Positions 6,968-15,288 of a DNA stretch of 27,249 bases are shown piece by piece (positions within the stretch are counted from its first letter, which is position 1; each line of letters opens with the position of its first letter). The position numbers were made by a program, and so were the translations under genes. The DNA lies in the NCBI GenBank assembly GCA_016215705.1, contig JACRIR010000096.1, forward strand, positions 1 to 27,249. The letters run 5' to 3'. The DNA comes from Candidatus Poribacteria bacterium (GTDB taxonomy: Bacteria > Abyssobacteria > SURF-5). The notes under the pieces are model-generated. The model saw only the letters and a program-made list of their open reading frames with translations. It was not told the DNA's origin and searched no databases.

Positions 6968-9358
6968 ATGAACATTGACCGCAGAAAATTCGTCAAGGCT
7001 CTGGCGCTTGCCGGCGGAGGCGCCGTGGGACTGATCACCTCACCGCTGCCGTGGCAAGTCATCCGGGACCTTGCCCGATGGACGCAGAACTGGCCATGGG
7101 TTCCTGTGCCCGCGCAAGGGAAACCATCGCAAGAGAAAACCATTTGCGGGATGTGTGAAGGCGGCTGCGGACTGAATGTCAGGAAAGTCGGCCGTCGGCT
7201 GGTGCGCATCGAGGGAGACAGGAATCACCCTGTCAACCGCGGCTCGGTTTGCCCGCTCGGGACAGCGGGTTTGCAGTCGCTTTATGGGCCATCGCGAATC
7301 AAAGAGCCCTTGAAGCGGGAAGGCGCAAGAGGAAGCGGGAAGTGGAAGCCCGTTTCCTGGGAAGAAGCGATAGGGGAAGTGGCCGGAAGAATCAAGGCGC
7401 TTCACGAGACGAAGGAATCGCACAGTCTTGCCTGCATCACCAGCAGTTCCGAAAGCACGGTAAACCAGCTTTTTGAGCGTTTCCTCCAGACAGTGGGCTC
7501 GCGCAACTACGCAAGAGTCAACACAGGAAAGGATCTCCGCAACATAGCGCTCAAGGTCATGCAGGGTGTCGACGGCAACATGGCCTATGATTTTGAGAAT
7601 GCCAACCTGATCTTGAGCTTCGGTTGTTCGTTGTTGGAAGGATGGGGCACTTGCGGGAGAATGTACCGGACGTTCTCCGAGTGGTCTGCCGACGGTCGAA
7701 GCCATGCAGAGATTATTCAGGTTGAACCCAATCTTTCGATGACGGCGTCAAAAGCGTCCCAATGGGTACCGATTGCGCCCGGCACGGAGGCCGCGCTGGC
7801 GCTCGGAATCGCGCACGTGCTGATTAGAGACGGCCTTTACGACGAGGAGTTCGTCGAGGAGCATTGTTTCGGTTTTGATGATTGGAAAGGCGCCGACGGA
7901 AAGCAGCATAGCGGTTTCAAGTCCGAAGTTCTGGCGAATTACTCGCCCTCTTCGGTGGAACAGATTACAAAGGCGCCCGCAAAGATGATTGAGGAAGTCG
8001 CCCGGAGATTCGGTGAGAGCGAATCTGCGCTCGCTGTATGCGGAAAGGGCGATGGGGACTTTTTCGTTGACCTCTATGAGGTAATGTCAATACACAGCCT
8101 CAACGCTCTGAAAGGCAACATAAACAAGCAGGGCGGAGTGCTTGTCAAGCCCGATGCGCCGGTTGCGCCACTTCCTTCTCCCATTATGGATGAGGAGGCG
8201 CAGAGGGGGTATGCGGTTGAGAGACTCGATGGAGCGGGAAGCGCAAAATATCCCTTTACACGGCATTTGCCGGGAAACCTCAAGGCCGACAAGATCAAGG
8301 TGTTGTTCATACACGAGGCCAACCCATGGTACACGCTGCCGAACCAGCAGACGGCGCAAGAGATTTTCGAGAAAGTTCCCTACATAGTCAGCTTCTCTCC
8401 TTACATGGATGAGAGCGCAGCCAGGGCCGATCTGGTACTTCCTCTTCCGACCCGTTTCGAGAGGTGGGATGACAAGGTTGCGGCTCCCGAGCTGCAATAC
8501 GCAGTCTATAATTTGACAAAGCCCATCATTGAGCCGCTGTACCCGACAAAAAATGCCGGGGACATTCTTATTGAACTGGCGCGGCAGATAGGCGGAAGCA
8601 TTGCGGAATCTTTCCCGTGGGCCGACATGCATGAATTGCTCAAGATGAGGGCGGAGGGCCTGTATGACGCCAATACGGGAATGATAAACTCTTCGGAGGC
8701 CGTCGCCTCGACAGACGAGAGCCGCATTTCCGGCGTGTCCTTGTCGGCAAACTACTCATCTTTCTCCTCGATGTGGGAGAAGCTCCTCGAAAACAGTTGT
8801 TGGTTTAAGCCGGGATACGAATACGGCGCGCCGGAAAGGATTCTGAGAACTCCGAGCGGCAAGTTCGAGTTCTACAGTCAGCGGGTGCAGGAAGCGTTCC
8901 AGTTTGAAGAAGATGTCAAGTGCATGCCTCACTATGCCGAGCCTGCCGCGAATCCGGAGGGCTTCAATCTGATAATCATGCCGGAGAACATGCTTGTCAT
9001 GTCTGACAACGGGAGGGGCACGCCGCCATTCCTGATAAAGCAGTTGGATGATCACGTGCTGCGAGGCAACGACCTCTTTGTTCAGGTAAACCCGATAACT
9101 GCGATGTACCAGGGCTTGCGAGACGGGGACAGCGTAATGCTCGAGTCGCCCCGGGGAAAGGTCAAAGTCAAGTTGCACGCTTTCGAGGGAATTCGCGAGG
9201 GCGTGGCGCTGATACCTTTGGGGTTTGGTCATACTGCCTTCGATGAGTTCATTCGCGGCAAAGGCGTGAACGCGCAACAGATAATGACGTGCCGGGAGGA
9301 CTCTCTCACCGGTCTGCCAATCTGCTGGAGAACGCCGGGAAGAATCCGGAAAGCATGA
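6968..9358 (+). CDS. Tat-exported molybdopterin-oxidoreductase-family protein, QrcB-like subunit
   Basis: The 796-residue product begins with a twin-arginine signal (DRRKFVKALALAGGG). A complete [4Fe-4S] motif follows: C60, C63, C67 and C95 (ICGMCEGGCG, then VCPLG). The long body has family features such as WVPIAPGTEAALALG and LVLPLPTRFERWDD, and a C-terminal beta-barrel of the molydopterin dinucleotide-binding type (~655-790). Two points argue against a Mo enzyme: the residue after CP is Leu where catalytic members usually have Lys or Arg, and no Cys, Ser or Asp is obvious at the metal-ligand region (YARVNTGKDLRNIALK). The Qrc large subunit is known as a family member without molybdenum, which fits. 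It starts 27 bp after the cytochrome gene and ends 7 bp before the Fe-S gene. Thiosulfate or polysulfide reductase is a less likely alternative. Confidence 0.85.
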   Translation: MNIDRRKFVKALALAGGGAVGLITSPLPWQVIRDLARWTQNWPWVPVPAQGKPSQEKTICGMCEGGCGLNVRKVGRRLVRIEGDRNHPVNRGSVCPLGTAGLQSLYGPSRIKEPLKREGARGSGKWKPVSWEEAIGEVAGRIKALHETKESHSLACITSSSESTVNQLFERFLQTVGSRNYARVNTGKDLRNIALKVMQGVDGNMAYDFENANLILSFGCSLLEGWGTCGRMYRTFSEWSADGRSHAEIIQVEPNLSMTASKASQWVPIAPGTEAALALGIAHVLIRDGLYDEEFVEEHCFGFDDWKGADGKQHSGFKSEVLANYSPSSVEQITKAPAKMIEEVARRFGESESALAVCGKGDGDFFVDLYEVMSIHSLNALKGNINKQGGVLVKPDAPVAPLPSPIMDEEAQRGYAVERLDGAGSAKYPFTRHLPGNLKADKIKVLFIHEANPWYTLPNQQTAQEIFEKVPYIVSFSPYMDESAARADLVLPLPTRFERWDDKVAAPELQYAVYNLTKPIIEPLYPTKNAGDILIELARQIGGSIAESFPWADMHELLKMRAEGLYDANTGMINSSEAVASTDESRISGVSLSANYSSFSSMWEKLLENSCWFKPGYEYGAPERILRTPSGKFEFYSQRVQEAFQFEEDVKCMPHYAEPAANPEGFNLIIMPENMLVMSDNGRGTPPFLIKQLDDHVLRGNDLFVQVNPITAMYQGLRDGDSVMLESPRGKVKVKLHAFEGIREGVALIPLGFGHTAFDEFIRGKGVNAQQIMTCREDSLTGLPICWRTPGRIRKA

Positions 9359-9365
9359 GGCTGTC

Positions 9366-10139
9366 ATGAAGAATGAATCATCCCGACCTGGCGTGCGATA
9401 CGCGATGGTCATTGACCTCGACAGATGCACCGGATGCGGCAACTGCGCGGTCGCCTGTCACATGGAGAACAACGTTTCGTTTCGGGTGGATGAGAGCGAC
9501 AAGTCGCGCAACATGGCGTGGCTTCGGATTTACAGGGTGACCAATGGAGAAGAATATCCCAACATCCGCGTCGCTCATTTTCCCCGGCCGTGCATGCAGT
9601 GTGACCGGCATACGCCGTGCGTGTCGGTCTGTCCTGCGAGCGCCACGAACTATGACGAGCACACGGGGCTCGTTGATCAGATAAATACTCGCTGTATCGG
9701 CTGCCGTTATTGCATGGCGGCGTGCCCGTATATGGTGCGTTGCTTCAACTGGTGGGACCCTGTCTGGCCCGCCGATATGGTGAAATATCTCAATCCCGAC
9801 GTCGCCCCCCGGATGCGGGGCGTCGTGGAGAAGTGCACGTTCTGTTCACACCGCTACACCAAAGCGAAAAACAAAGCTCATAATGAAGGCAGGAGTTATC
9901 TGGAAGAGGGCGAGTACGTGCCCGCTTGTGTCGAAGCATGCCCGTTGGGCGCTATGACTTTCGGCAACATGAATGATCCCGAGCATAAGATCGCCGGCCT
10001 CGTCAAGAGTCCGCGCGCGTTCAGGCTTCTGGAGAAACTGCACACGGAACCCAAAGTGTACTACTTGAGCTCGCAGGAATGGATCAGGCGATGGGCGGAT
10101 AACTATGCGCTGGATGTAAGACATTCGGGTGTGTCATGA
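9366..10139 (+). CDS. Four-cluster iron-sulfur subunit, QrcC-like
   Basis: The 257-residue protein belongs to the DmsB/PsrB/NrfC ferredoxin-like family. Four cysteine groups are visible: CTGCGNCAVAC (21-31), CMQCDRHTPCVSVC (76-89), CIGCRYCMAAC (110-120), and a split group CTFC (157-160) with CVEAC (188-192). The 16 cysteines would hold four clusters and wire the large periplasmic subunit to the membrane subunit. There is no signal peptide, so it is probably co-exported by the Tat signal of its partner. GAGG sits 5 bp before the ATG, made from the upstream stop region. The last four bases overlap the next gene (ATGA). Confidence 0.9.
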   Translation: MKNESSRPGVRYAMVIDLDRCTGCGNCAVACHMENNVSFRVDESDKSRNMAWLRIYRVTNGEEYPNIRVAHFPRPCMQCDRHTPCVSVCPASATNYDEHTGLVDQINTRCIGCRYCMAACPYMVRCFNWWDPVWPADMVKYLNPDVAPRMRGVVEKCTFCSHRYTKAKNKAHNEGRSYLEEGEYVPACVEACPLGAMTFGNMNDPEHKIAGLVKSPRAFRLLEKLHTEPKVYYLSSQEWIRRWADNYALDVRHSGVS

Positions 10140-11374
10140 GTTCGGCTAACGAATTACCACAACTTGAGCGATGCTCGAATAAGAAGTTCCTTCTGTGGAT
10201 TTCTTTTTGGGCGTTGCTGCTGCTATGGGGATTGTTCGGGGCATTCCTTTGTCTGTTCAAGGGTTTGAACCAGACAGGCATGAATAACTATTTTGTCTTC
10301 GGACTGTGGATTACGGTCGATCTGGCCGTTATCGGCCTCGGCGCAGGCGCGTTTTTCAGTGGTTTTCTGTTTTACGTGCTCAAGGTTGATTACCTCAAGG
10401 AGTTGATAGGGGCAGCCGTTGTGATCGGTTTTATCTGCTACAGCGGGGCGGTAGGAATGCTGACAATAGACATAGGGCAGCCTTTGCGCGGCTATTTCAG
10501 TTTCTGGCATGCCAACGTGCATTCCATGCTGACCGAGGTGATCTTTTGCATAACCACTTACCTGTTTGTGCTGACCATCGAATTCGTCCCTCTCATAACA
10601 GAGAATAAGACGATTCGCGAAATCGCGTTCCTGAGGTATTTTGGCGAGAATCTGCACGGCATAATGGTCGTATTTGCGCTGGTTGGCACGTTCTTGTCGT
10701 TCTTCCACCAGGGGTCTCTCGGCGGGATGTTCGGAGTGCTTTTTGCCCGTCCGTTTTCTTACCGCTCGGGCATAGCGATCTGGCCATGGACATTTTTCCT
10801 CTCGATTCTGTCGGCCATCGCTGCGGGCCCCTCGCTAACGACATTGGTGGTCTGGACGACGCAGAAACTGACGGGCCGCCGCCTGGTGAGCAGGTCCACG
10901 CTATCGAGGCTTGCGAAACTGTCGGCAATTCTGCTGGTAGTCTATCTGGTTCTGAAGGCGGCTGATACAATCTACTGGGCTAATGTGACGGCGCCAAGTA
11001 TGGGATTCAAGTTCACAAGTTTCTATCGGCCTCCGTATGGCATGTGGCTGCTGTTCTGCGAATTCTACTTGTTCGGGCTGGTGCCGGCGATCATTCTATT
11101 GATACCAAAAGCGCGCGACACCGATTTCTGGCTGGTAATCGGCTGCCTGTTCACTTGCGCCGGGATAGTAATCAACCGTTTCTCGCTGGCTATTCAGACG
11201 TCAGCAATTCCGGTGCTGCCCTTCGAAAGATTTATGATTTATCATCCGACGTGGCAGGAATGGTCCATCGTGGGCGCTATCATTGGCTACGGCGTGATTG
11301 TGTTCTCGCTGGCGTATCGATACTTGCACTTGTTTCCGCGTGAACATGAGCTGAATGGATCAAATATTTCTTAG
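10136..11374 (+). CDS. NrfD/PsrC-family integral membrane subunit, QrcD-like
   Basis: The 412-residue protein is very hydrophobic with about ten membrane helices, starting at LWISFWALLLLWGLFGAFLC. Motifs such as GMLTIDIGQPLRGYFSFWH and SFFHQGSLGGMFG are typical of the NrfD/PsrC/ActC/QrcD group, which binds the quinone near the periplasmic face. In a Qrc-like complex it would reduce menaquinone with electrons from the Fe-S and cytochrome subunits. Its start overlaps the stop of the Fe-S gene by 4 bp, and the next gene starts 17 bp after its stop. Length fits the ten-helix branch rather than the eight-helix PsrC branch. Confidence 0.9.
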   Translation: MSSANELPQLERCSNKKFLLWISFWALLLLWGLFGAFLCLFKGLNQTGMNNYFVFGLWITVDLAVIGLGAGAFFSGFLFYVLKVDYLKELIGAAVVIGFICYSGAVGMLTIDIGQPLRGYFSFWHANVHSMLTEVIFCITTYLFVLTIEFVPLITENKTIREIAFLRYFGENLHGIMVVFALVGTFLSFFHQGSLGGMFGVLFARPFSYRSGIAIWPWTFFLSILSAIAAGPSLTTLVVWTTQKLTGRRLVSRSTLSRLAKLSAILLVVYLVLKAADTIYWANVTAPSMGFKFTSFYRPPYGMWLLFCEFYLFGLVPAIILLIPKARDTDFWLVIGCLFTCAGIVINRFSLAIQTSAIPVLPFERFMIYHPTWQEWSIVGAIIGYGVIVFSLAYRYLHLFPREHELNGSNIS

Positions 11375-11391
11375 GATGGGAGCGTCTACAT

Positions 11392-11601
11392 ATGTGGCCA
11401 ACCATATTTGAATTCAACTGGGACACCGGCCATATGATTTTTCTCGGAGTCTTTTACTCCGTGCTGATTGTCATAGCCACTGCGCTGGTGTATGTGTCCG
11501 CGCGATCAATCATCGAGACATTCAACGGCCATGAAGACGGTCATCATTCCGGCGCCGGCGCTGTGCCCGAAACGAGTGAAGAAATCGCCGGGAGCGACTA
11601 G
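11392..11601 (+). CDS. Small one-helix membrane protein, possible fifth subunit of the Qrc-like complex
   Basis: The 69-residue product has one membrane helix (residues ~16-38, MIFLGVFYSVLIVIATALVYVSA), a short N-terminal segment with FEFNWDTGH, and an acidic, His-rich C-terminal tail (HEDGHHSGAGA, then EEIAGSD). A purine-rich GGATGGGAG lies 10-18 bp before the ATG, a usable ribosome binding site. It begins 17 bp after the NrfD-family gene, so it is almost certainly in the same transcript. The described QrcABCD complex has four subunits, so this may be an accessory or assembly subunit comparable to small subunits of other respiratory complexes. I do not recognise a named family. Confidence 0.75.
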   Translation: MWPTIFEFNWDTGHMIFLGVFYSVLIVIATALVYVSARSIIETFNGHEDGHHSGAGAVPETSEEIAGSD

Positions 11602-11772
11602 GAGAGCGCTACTTAATTCTTATTGCAAAGCCCCTCTTTGAAAAAGGGGGACAAAGGGGAATTAAAGAAGTCGCGAAAGTCCTTGGGAACAAGAGTTCTA
11701 AATCCCCCGTTCCGCCCTTTGCAAAGGGGGAAACGTCGCCGAATCGATGCTATGTTATCTAAGAAACGTCAT
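11602..11772. repeat. About 165 bp repeat, copy 1, downstream of the Qrc-like operon
   Basis: Starting right after the stop codon of the 69-residue gene, this stretch shares long blocks with 13003-13170, notably AGTCCTTGGGAACAAGAGTT, TTGCAAAGGGGG, AACGTCGCC and ATGCTATGTTAT. It contains two stem-forming segments (CCCCTCTTTGAAAAAGGGGG and CCCTTTGCAAAGGG). It may act as a 3' end processing or termination region, although no U-tract follows. Edges are approximate. Confidence 0.8.
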
Positions 11773-11822
11773 GTTAGTATCATGTCATGACAAGATGTTT
11801 GGGTATTGACGCGCGGTTCTTC

Positions 11823-11850
11823 GTAGGGGCACGGCGCGCCGTGCCCCTAC
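11823..11850. repeat. Dispersed palindromic repeat, copy 2
   Basis: This is a perfect 28-bp palindrome, left arm GTAGGGGCACGGCG, matching the near-perfect one at 5488-5519. It lies 88 bp upstream of the octaheme cytochrome start, so it would be in or next to that gene's leader. Confidence 0.85.
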
Positions 11851-11937
11851 AAGTACCAATCTGATACTAGAAGCGGAATGTGCAATTCCCTCTTCAGGCA
11901 ACCGAGCAAGTATGCTGGATATAAGGAGGTTTTCGTA

Positions 11938-12999
11938 ATGCGCCGCAAAAAGTGGGTTGGTTCGGGTCTTGCAGGACTCGTGATTGTCGGTATTCTTTCC
12001 GTCGCATTCGCGGCAGAGAAGGAACCGGCGAAAACAGACAAGCAGGGCAAGGAATGCGTTTATGTCGGCGTCAAGAAATGCGCATTCTGTCATGTCCGCC
12101 TCGATAATTCGCTCAGGACGTGGGTTATCACCAAGCACTCGCACGCGCGCGAGGTTTTACGGAGTCCCGAGGCCAAGAAATTCTCCCGCTCTCCGGATGA
12201 AGACCCCAAGTGTCTCAAGTGTCACATGACCGGCATGGCATCGGACCCCCTCCACTTTGGGAGTGTTCTCGACGATGAAACAACGCAGCAATTCCAGGGA
12301 GTTCAGTGCGAGATGTGTCATGGACCCGGCCAATTGTACAAGGGCGAGATGGCCAGGGCTTTGCCGGAGGGTCATGAACTGGACGAGCAGGAGTGCACGC
12401 GCAGAGGATTGGTAATTCCCAACGAGAAAACATGCCGCAAATGTCACAACGAAGAATGCCCGGTATTTCATGGTTTCGACTTTGAAAAGGCCGTCAAGCT
12501 GATTAAGCACAGCAAGCAGCAGCCAAAGTGCCAGTATATCGGCCAGGAGAAATGCACGTTCTGTCATGTGAAGGCCGATGAAACCGCCGGGACATGGGTT
12601 ATCCTGAAACATGTCAATTCGTTCTCGATTCTCAAGACCGACCTGGCCAAGAAGTTCTCAAAGGACCCCGTTCACGACGAGAAATGCCTCGAATGCCATT
12701 CTACGGGGTTGAATGCGCCGGGTGGCTACAAGATGGATGATCCGGCAAGCAAGAAACTGGAAGGCGTGCAATGTGAAATGTGCCACGGCTGGGGCTACAG
12801 CTACGTCGAAACGATGGCCAAGGCCAAGGTCCTCGACGTGTACGGCGTCAAAGATGACTGTGTCCGCCACGGGCTTGTGCTTCCGACTGAGCAGACATGC
12901 CGTAAATGCCACAACGAGCGCTGTCCGGTGTTCACAGGCTTCGATTTCGAAGCCAGTCTCAAACAACTCCAACACGGAGACGCTTTCAAGAAACATTAG
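11938..12999 (+). CDS. Periplasmic octaheme cytochrome c (two tetraheme c554-like halves)
   Basis: The start at 11938 is preceded by an excellent AAGGAGGT and gives 353 residues with a Sec signal peptide (MRRKKWVGSGLAGLVIVGIL, then SVAFAAE). The in-frame ATG 20 codons earlier lacks both. Eight CxxCH motifs are visible at C48, C92, C124, C166, C206, C250, C279 and C321. Residues ~41-190 and ~199-345 are clear copies: each runs Y(V/I)G..KC.FCHV, TWVI.KH, C..CH.TG, GVQCEMCHG, CRKCHNE.CPVF.GFDFE. The pattern resembles the cytochrome c554/c-prime family. The protein is probably a soluble electron carrier or a reductase, and being next to the Qrc-like operon makes it a candidate donor. No enzymatic signature beyond the heme motifs is visible. 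A ~165 bp repeat lies on each side of the gene. Confidence 0.9.
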   Translation: MRRKKWVGSGLAGLVIVGILSVAFAAEKEPAKTDKQGKECVYVGVKKCAFCHVRLDNSLRTWVITKHSHAREVLRSPEAKKFSRSPDEDPKCLKCHMTGMASDPLHFGSVLDDETTQQFQGVQCEMCHGPGQLYKGEMARALPEGHELDEQECTRRGLVIPNEKTCRKCHNEECPVFHGFDFEKAVKLIKHSKQQPKCQYIGQEKCTFCHVKADETAGTWVILKHVNSFSILKTDLAKKFSKDPVHDEKCLECHSTGLNAPGGYKMDDPASKKLEGVQCEMCHGWGYSYVETMAKAKVLDVYGVKDDCVRHGLVLPTEQTCRKCHNERCPVFTGFDFEASLKQLQHGDAFKKH

Positions 13000-13002
13000 T
13001 AG

Positions 13003-13170
13003 AGTGGTTCCTAGTTTTTGTTGCAAAGGCTCCCCCTTTAAAAAAGAGGGATTTAAGAAGTCGTAGAAGTCCTTGGGAACAAGAGTTTTAGATTCCCCCT
13101 TGCCTCCTTCTTTGCAAAGGGGGCGGAACGTCGCCAAATCAATGCTATGTTATTGCAGGAAACATCAGAC
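13003..13170. repeat. About 165 bp repeat, copy 2, downstream of the octaheme gene
   Basis: This is the second copy of the element at 11602-11772, again beginning just after a stop codon. The best conserved part is AGTCCTTGGGAACAAGAGTT and the following TTGCAAAGGGGG, AACGTCGCC and ATGCTATGTTAT blocks. The two copies are in direct orientation 1.4 kb apart and enclose only the octaheme gene and its leader. Confidence 0.8.
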
Positions 13171-13647
13171 AAGCGAGGAATCCATAGCGCGGCACAGCCG
13201 CGACTAACTAAACAGCGCAACATCGGGCGCGATGAATCGCGCCCTTACAATGTTTCTTCGTTCATGCATGGGGAGAATCGGGGACACGATGCGGCATTGT
13301 GTGCCCGATTTTCTTGATTCATGCCTGTAAGGGCGCAATTCATTGCGCCCTTGTGATCTATGTGCACGGAGTTTGCGCAAGAGATTGCGACAGGAATTCA
13401 AGAAAATAATACTGAACGTGCAGATCATTCTGATTCACGGTGATTGAGAACTCGAGGAGGTCTCTTTTTTCTCCGTTCTCCCCTTTGTCCTCCCTCCTCC
13501 TTTCTCTTTTCCTCATGGCGTATGTTCATATATCTCCCACTTCTTTGCGATTTCTGCGCATTTGCGGCGAAGTCTCGTTTGACTTAAGTTCAGAAAGCCA
13601 ATATAATTGTTTCCAGAGTAAATCGTTCGGAAAGGGTGACGAAAAGA
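13171..13647. repeat. Repeat-rich spacer with three palindromes
   Basis: No gene is convincing here. GGGCGCGATGAATCGCGCCC lies at about 13225-13244. A longer stem-loop lies at 13274-13312 (GAATCGGGGACACGATG and a near complement). AAGGGCGCAAT/ATTGCGCCCTT lies at about 13329-13352. The outer two also form an inverted pair through CCCTTACA and TGTAAGGG. The central one recurs at 23528-23571. The rest, including the T/C-rich run 13455-13515, shows nothing further. Confidence 0.7.
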
Positions 13648-14328
13648 GTGTTTGAGACGCTCAAAAAAGATATACAAGTAGTGTTCGAGCGCGACCCTGC
13701 TGCCCGGAGCACGCTCGAGATACTGTTCTGTTATCCCGGCTTCCATGCGATCCGATTCCACAGAGTCGCGCATTGGCTCTGGGAACGCCGAATGCGCTTC
13801 CTTGGCCGCCTCGTTTCGCACATATCGCGGTTTCTGACGGGTATCGAGATTCATCCCGGCGCCAAGATAGGCTCGGGTCTGTTTATCGACCACGGAATGG
13901 GAGTAGTCATCGGCGAAACTTCAGAGGTCGGAGAAAATGTGACCCTTTACCATGGGGTTACGCTCGGCGGCACGAGTTGGAAAAAGGAAAAACGGCATCC
14001 TACGGTTGGGAGCAACGTCATAGTCGGCGCGGGCGCGGCCGTGTTGGGCCCCATAACAGTCGGCGACAATGCCAGGATAGGCTCCGGCTCGGTTGTGGTC
14101 GAAGACGTGCCTCCGAACACAACGGTCGTGGGCATTCCGGGCAAAGTGGTTTATGGCAGGCGCAGCGAGAACGTCGCTCTGGTGAACCTCGAACACGGCA
14201 ATTTGCCCGACCCCACATCCGAGGCCATCCGCTGCCTCCTCGATATGATACACGACCTCCAGCGCGAGGTAAGAGAACTCAAGAAAGAGAAGCCCTCCGA
14301 AGTACGTTCCGATTCGCCACTTGGTTGA
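13648..14328 (+). CDS. cysE: Serine O-acetyltransferase
   Basis: It makes O-acetylserine from serine and acetyl-CoA, the first step of cysteine synthesis in the cytoplasm. The chosen GTG at 13648 gives 226 residues starting [19 protein letters not shown], the usual beginning of the short (EpsC-type) form. GGTGA lies 8 bp upstream, whereas the GTG 12 bp earlier has no such site. The C-terminal half is a left-handed beta-helix of hexapeptide repeats: [26 protein letters not shown] (active-site His), [11 protein letters not shown], then [15 protein letters not shown] and GIPGKVV. The gene stands alone on the plus strand, with no cysK visible nearby. Confidence 0.93.
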   Translation: MFETLKKDIQVVFERDPAARSTLEILFCYPGFHAIRFHRVAHWLWERRMRFLGRLVSHISRFLTGIEIHPGAKIGSGLFIDHGMGVVIGETSEVGENVTLYHGVTLGGTSWKKEKRHPTVGSNVIVGAGAAVLGPITVGDNARIGSGSVVVEDVPPNTTVVGIPGKVVYGRRSENVALVNLEHGNLPDPTSEAIRCLLDMIHDLQREVRELKKEKPSEVRSDSPLG

Positions 14329-14550
14329 GACCGCCAGTAAAGAGGCGAAAGGCGAAAGGAACGAGGCGAAAAGGGGAATTCACTTCTGGGTTTTGGATCA
14401 CTGTCGTCCAAAACAAGAAACCTTAACCACGGAGGACGCGAAGGCGCGCAGAGGAAAACGAAGAGAAACCAATGCTCTCTGTAGTGCTCACGTTCAAGAT
14501 TGTAAATTGATGTCGTGATTTCCTAATGCCCTGCTGAGAGAACGAATGGG
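14329..14550. other. Spacer with a dispersed-repeat-like segment
   Basis: Between the converging cysE and VOC genes lies purine-rich DNA with GAGGCGAAAGGCGAAAGG near 14343 and a segment at about 14424-14460 (TTAACCACGGAGGACGCGAA and following). The latter resembles intergenic repeats of the CCACGGAGG..CGCAGAGG type found in many bacterial genomes. No terminator with a U-tract was found. Confidence 0.35.
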
Positions 14551-15165
14551 TCACCGCAACTTGAAAGCCGCTTCGGCGCCCGGTTTTTTCACTCCGTGAA
14601 ACAACTCGCTTCCGGCCCCGGGATAAACCTTGCGCTCCTGCGATGGCGTGTGTCGTTTTATTGCAGGCCACTTGTCATAAAGCGGCTCCGCCCCTTCCCT
14701 GGCGTTCTCACAAGGAACTGAATCGGCTATGGTTGGTTTTCTGCGGACGTCAACGCCCGGAACATTGTGACTGAACTCGATCGGAATGCCATTGGGATCG
14801 AAGGCGTATATCGAGTGGATGAAGCCGTGGTCAATCACATCCGACACATCGAATCCCGCCGCCGATAGTTTGTCCTTCAGTTCCCAAAGGTCATCTTCTG
14901 TTTCCACCCCAAAGGAGACATGGTCAAATACGAATGGTCCTTTGACGGGCTCGCCATGGTCTTTTTCCGCTACAGGTCGTATGTCGGGCCACTCGAAAAA
15001 GGCTATCAGATCGGTCTCGGAGATTTCGAAGAAGTAGTGCCTGTAGCCCGGTTTTCCCAACCCGGCGACCAGCCTCATGCCGAGCAGGTCGCGCCAGAAG
15101 CGAATTGTTTTGTCCATATTGCCTGTCGCCATTGCCAAATGGTTGACACCGTTATAACGGATCAT
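14551..15165 (-). CDS. VOC-family (glyoxalase/dioxygenase fold) metalloprotein
   Basis: The 204-residue protein has two beta-alpha-beta-beta-beta modules. The first starts VNHLAMATGNMDKTIRFWRD with H9; the second starts VFDHVSFGVE with H82. The late strand PNGIPIEFS gives E130, and E58 (AFFEWP) could complete an H-E-H-E metal site. The last ~60 residues are an extra tail (DVRRKPTIADSV onward). AAGGAG about 9 bp before the ATG supports this start. The family includes glyoxalase I, fosfomycin-resistance proteins and extradiol dioxygenases; substrate cannot be assigned. It stands alone between cysE and the two-component system. Confidence 0.85.
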   Translation of the reverse strand: MIRYNGVNHLAMATGNMDKTIRFWRDLLGMRLVAGLGKPGYRHYFFEISETDLIAFFEWPDIRPVAEKDHGEPVKGPFVFDHVSFGVETEDDLWELKDKLSAAGFDVSDVIDHGFIHSIYAFDPNGIPIEFSHNVPGVDVRRKPTIADSVPCENAREGAEPLYDKWPAIKRHTPSQERKVYPGAGSELFHGVKKPGAEAAFKLR

Positions 15166-15288
15166 GAGATGATCTCCTTGGAAAACGATTCCTGGTTCAG
15201 GGTTTCATATTGCATTATGAAGTATTCTTGGACTTTCCGCTAATGGACAGACCACTTCCTGAATTCCGTGGCATAATCATCGTCGCGT

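Noticed and set aside
11631-11650. Intrinsic terminator after the Qrc-like operon
   Set aside because: The CCCCTCTTTGAAAAAGGGGG hairpin has no following U-tract and belongs to the repeated element, so it is listed as repeat only.
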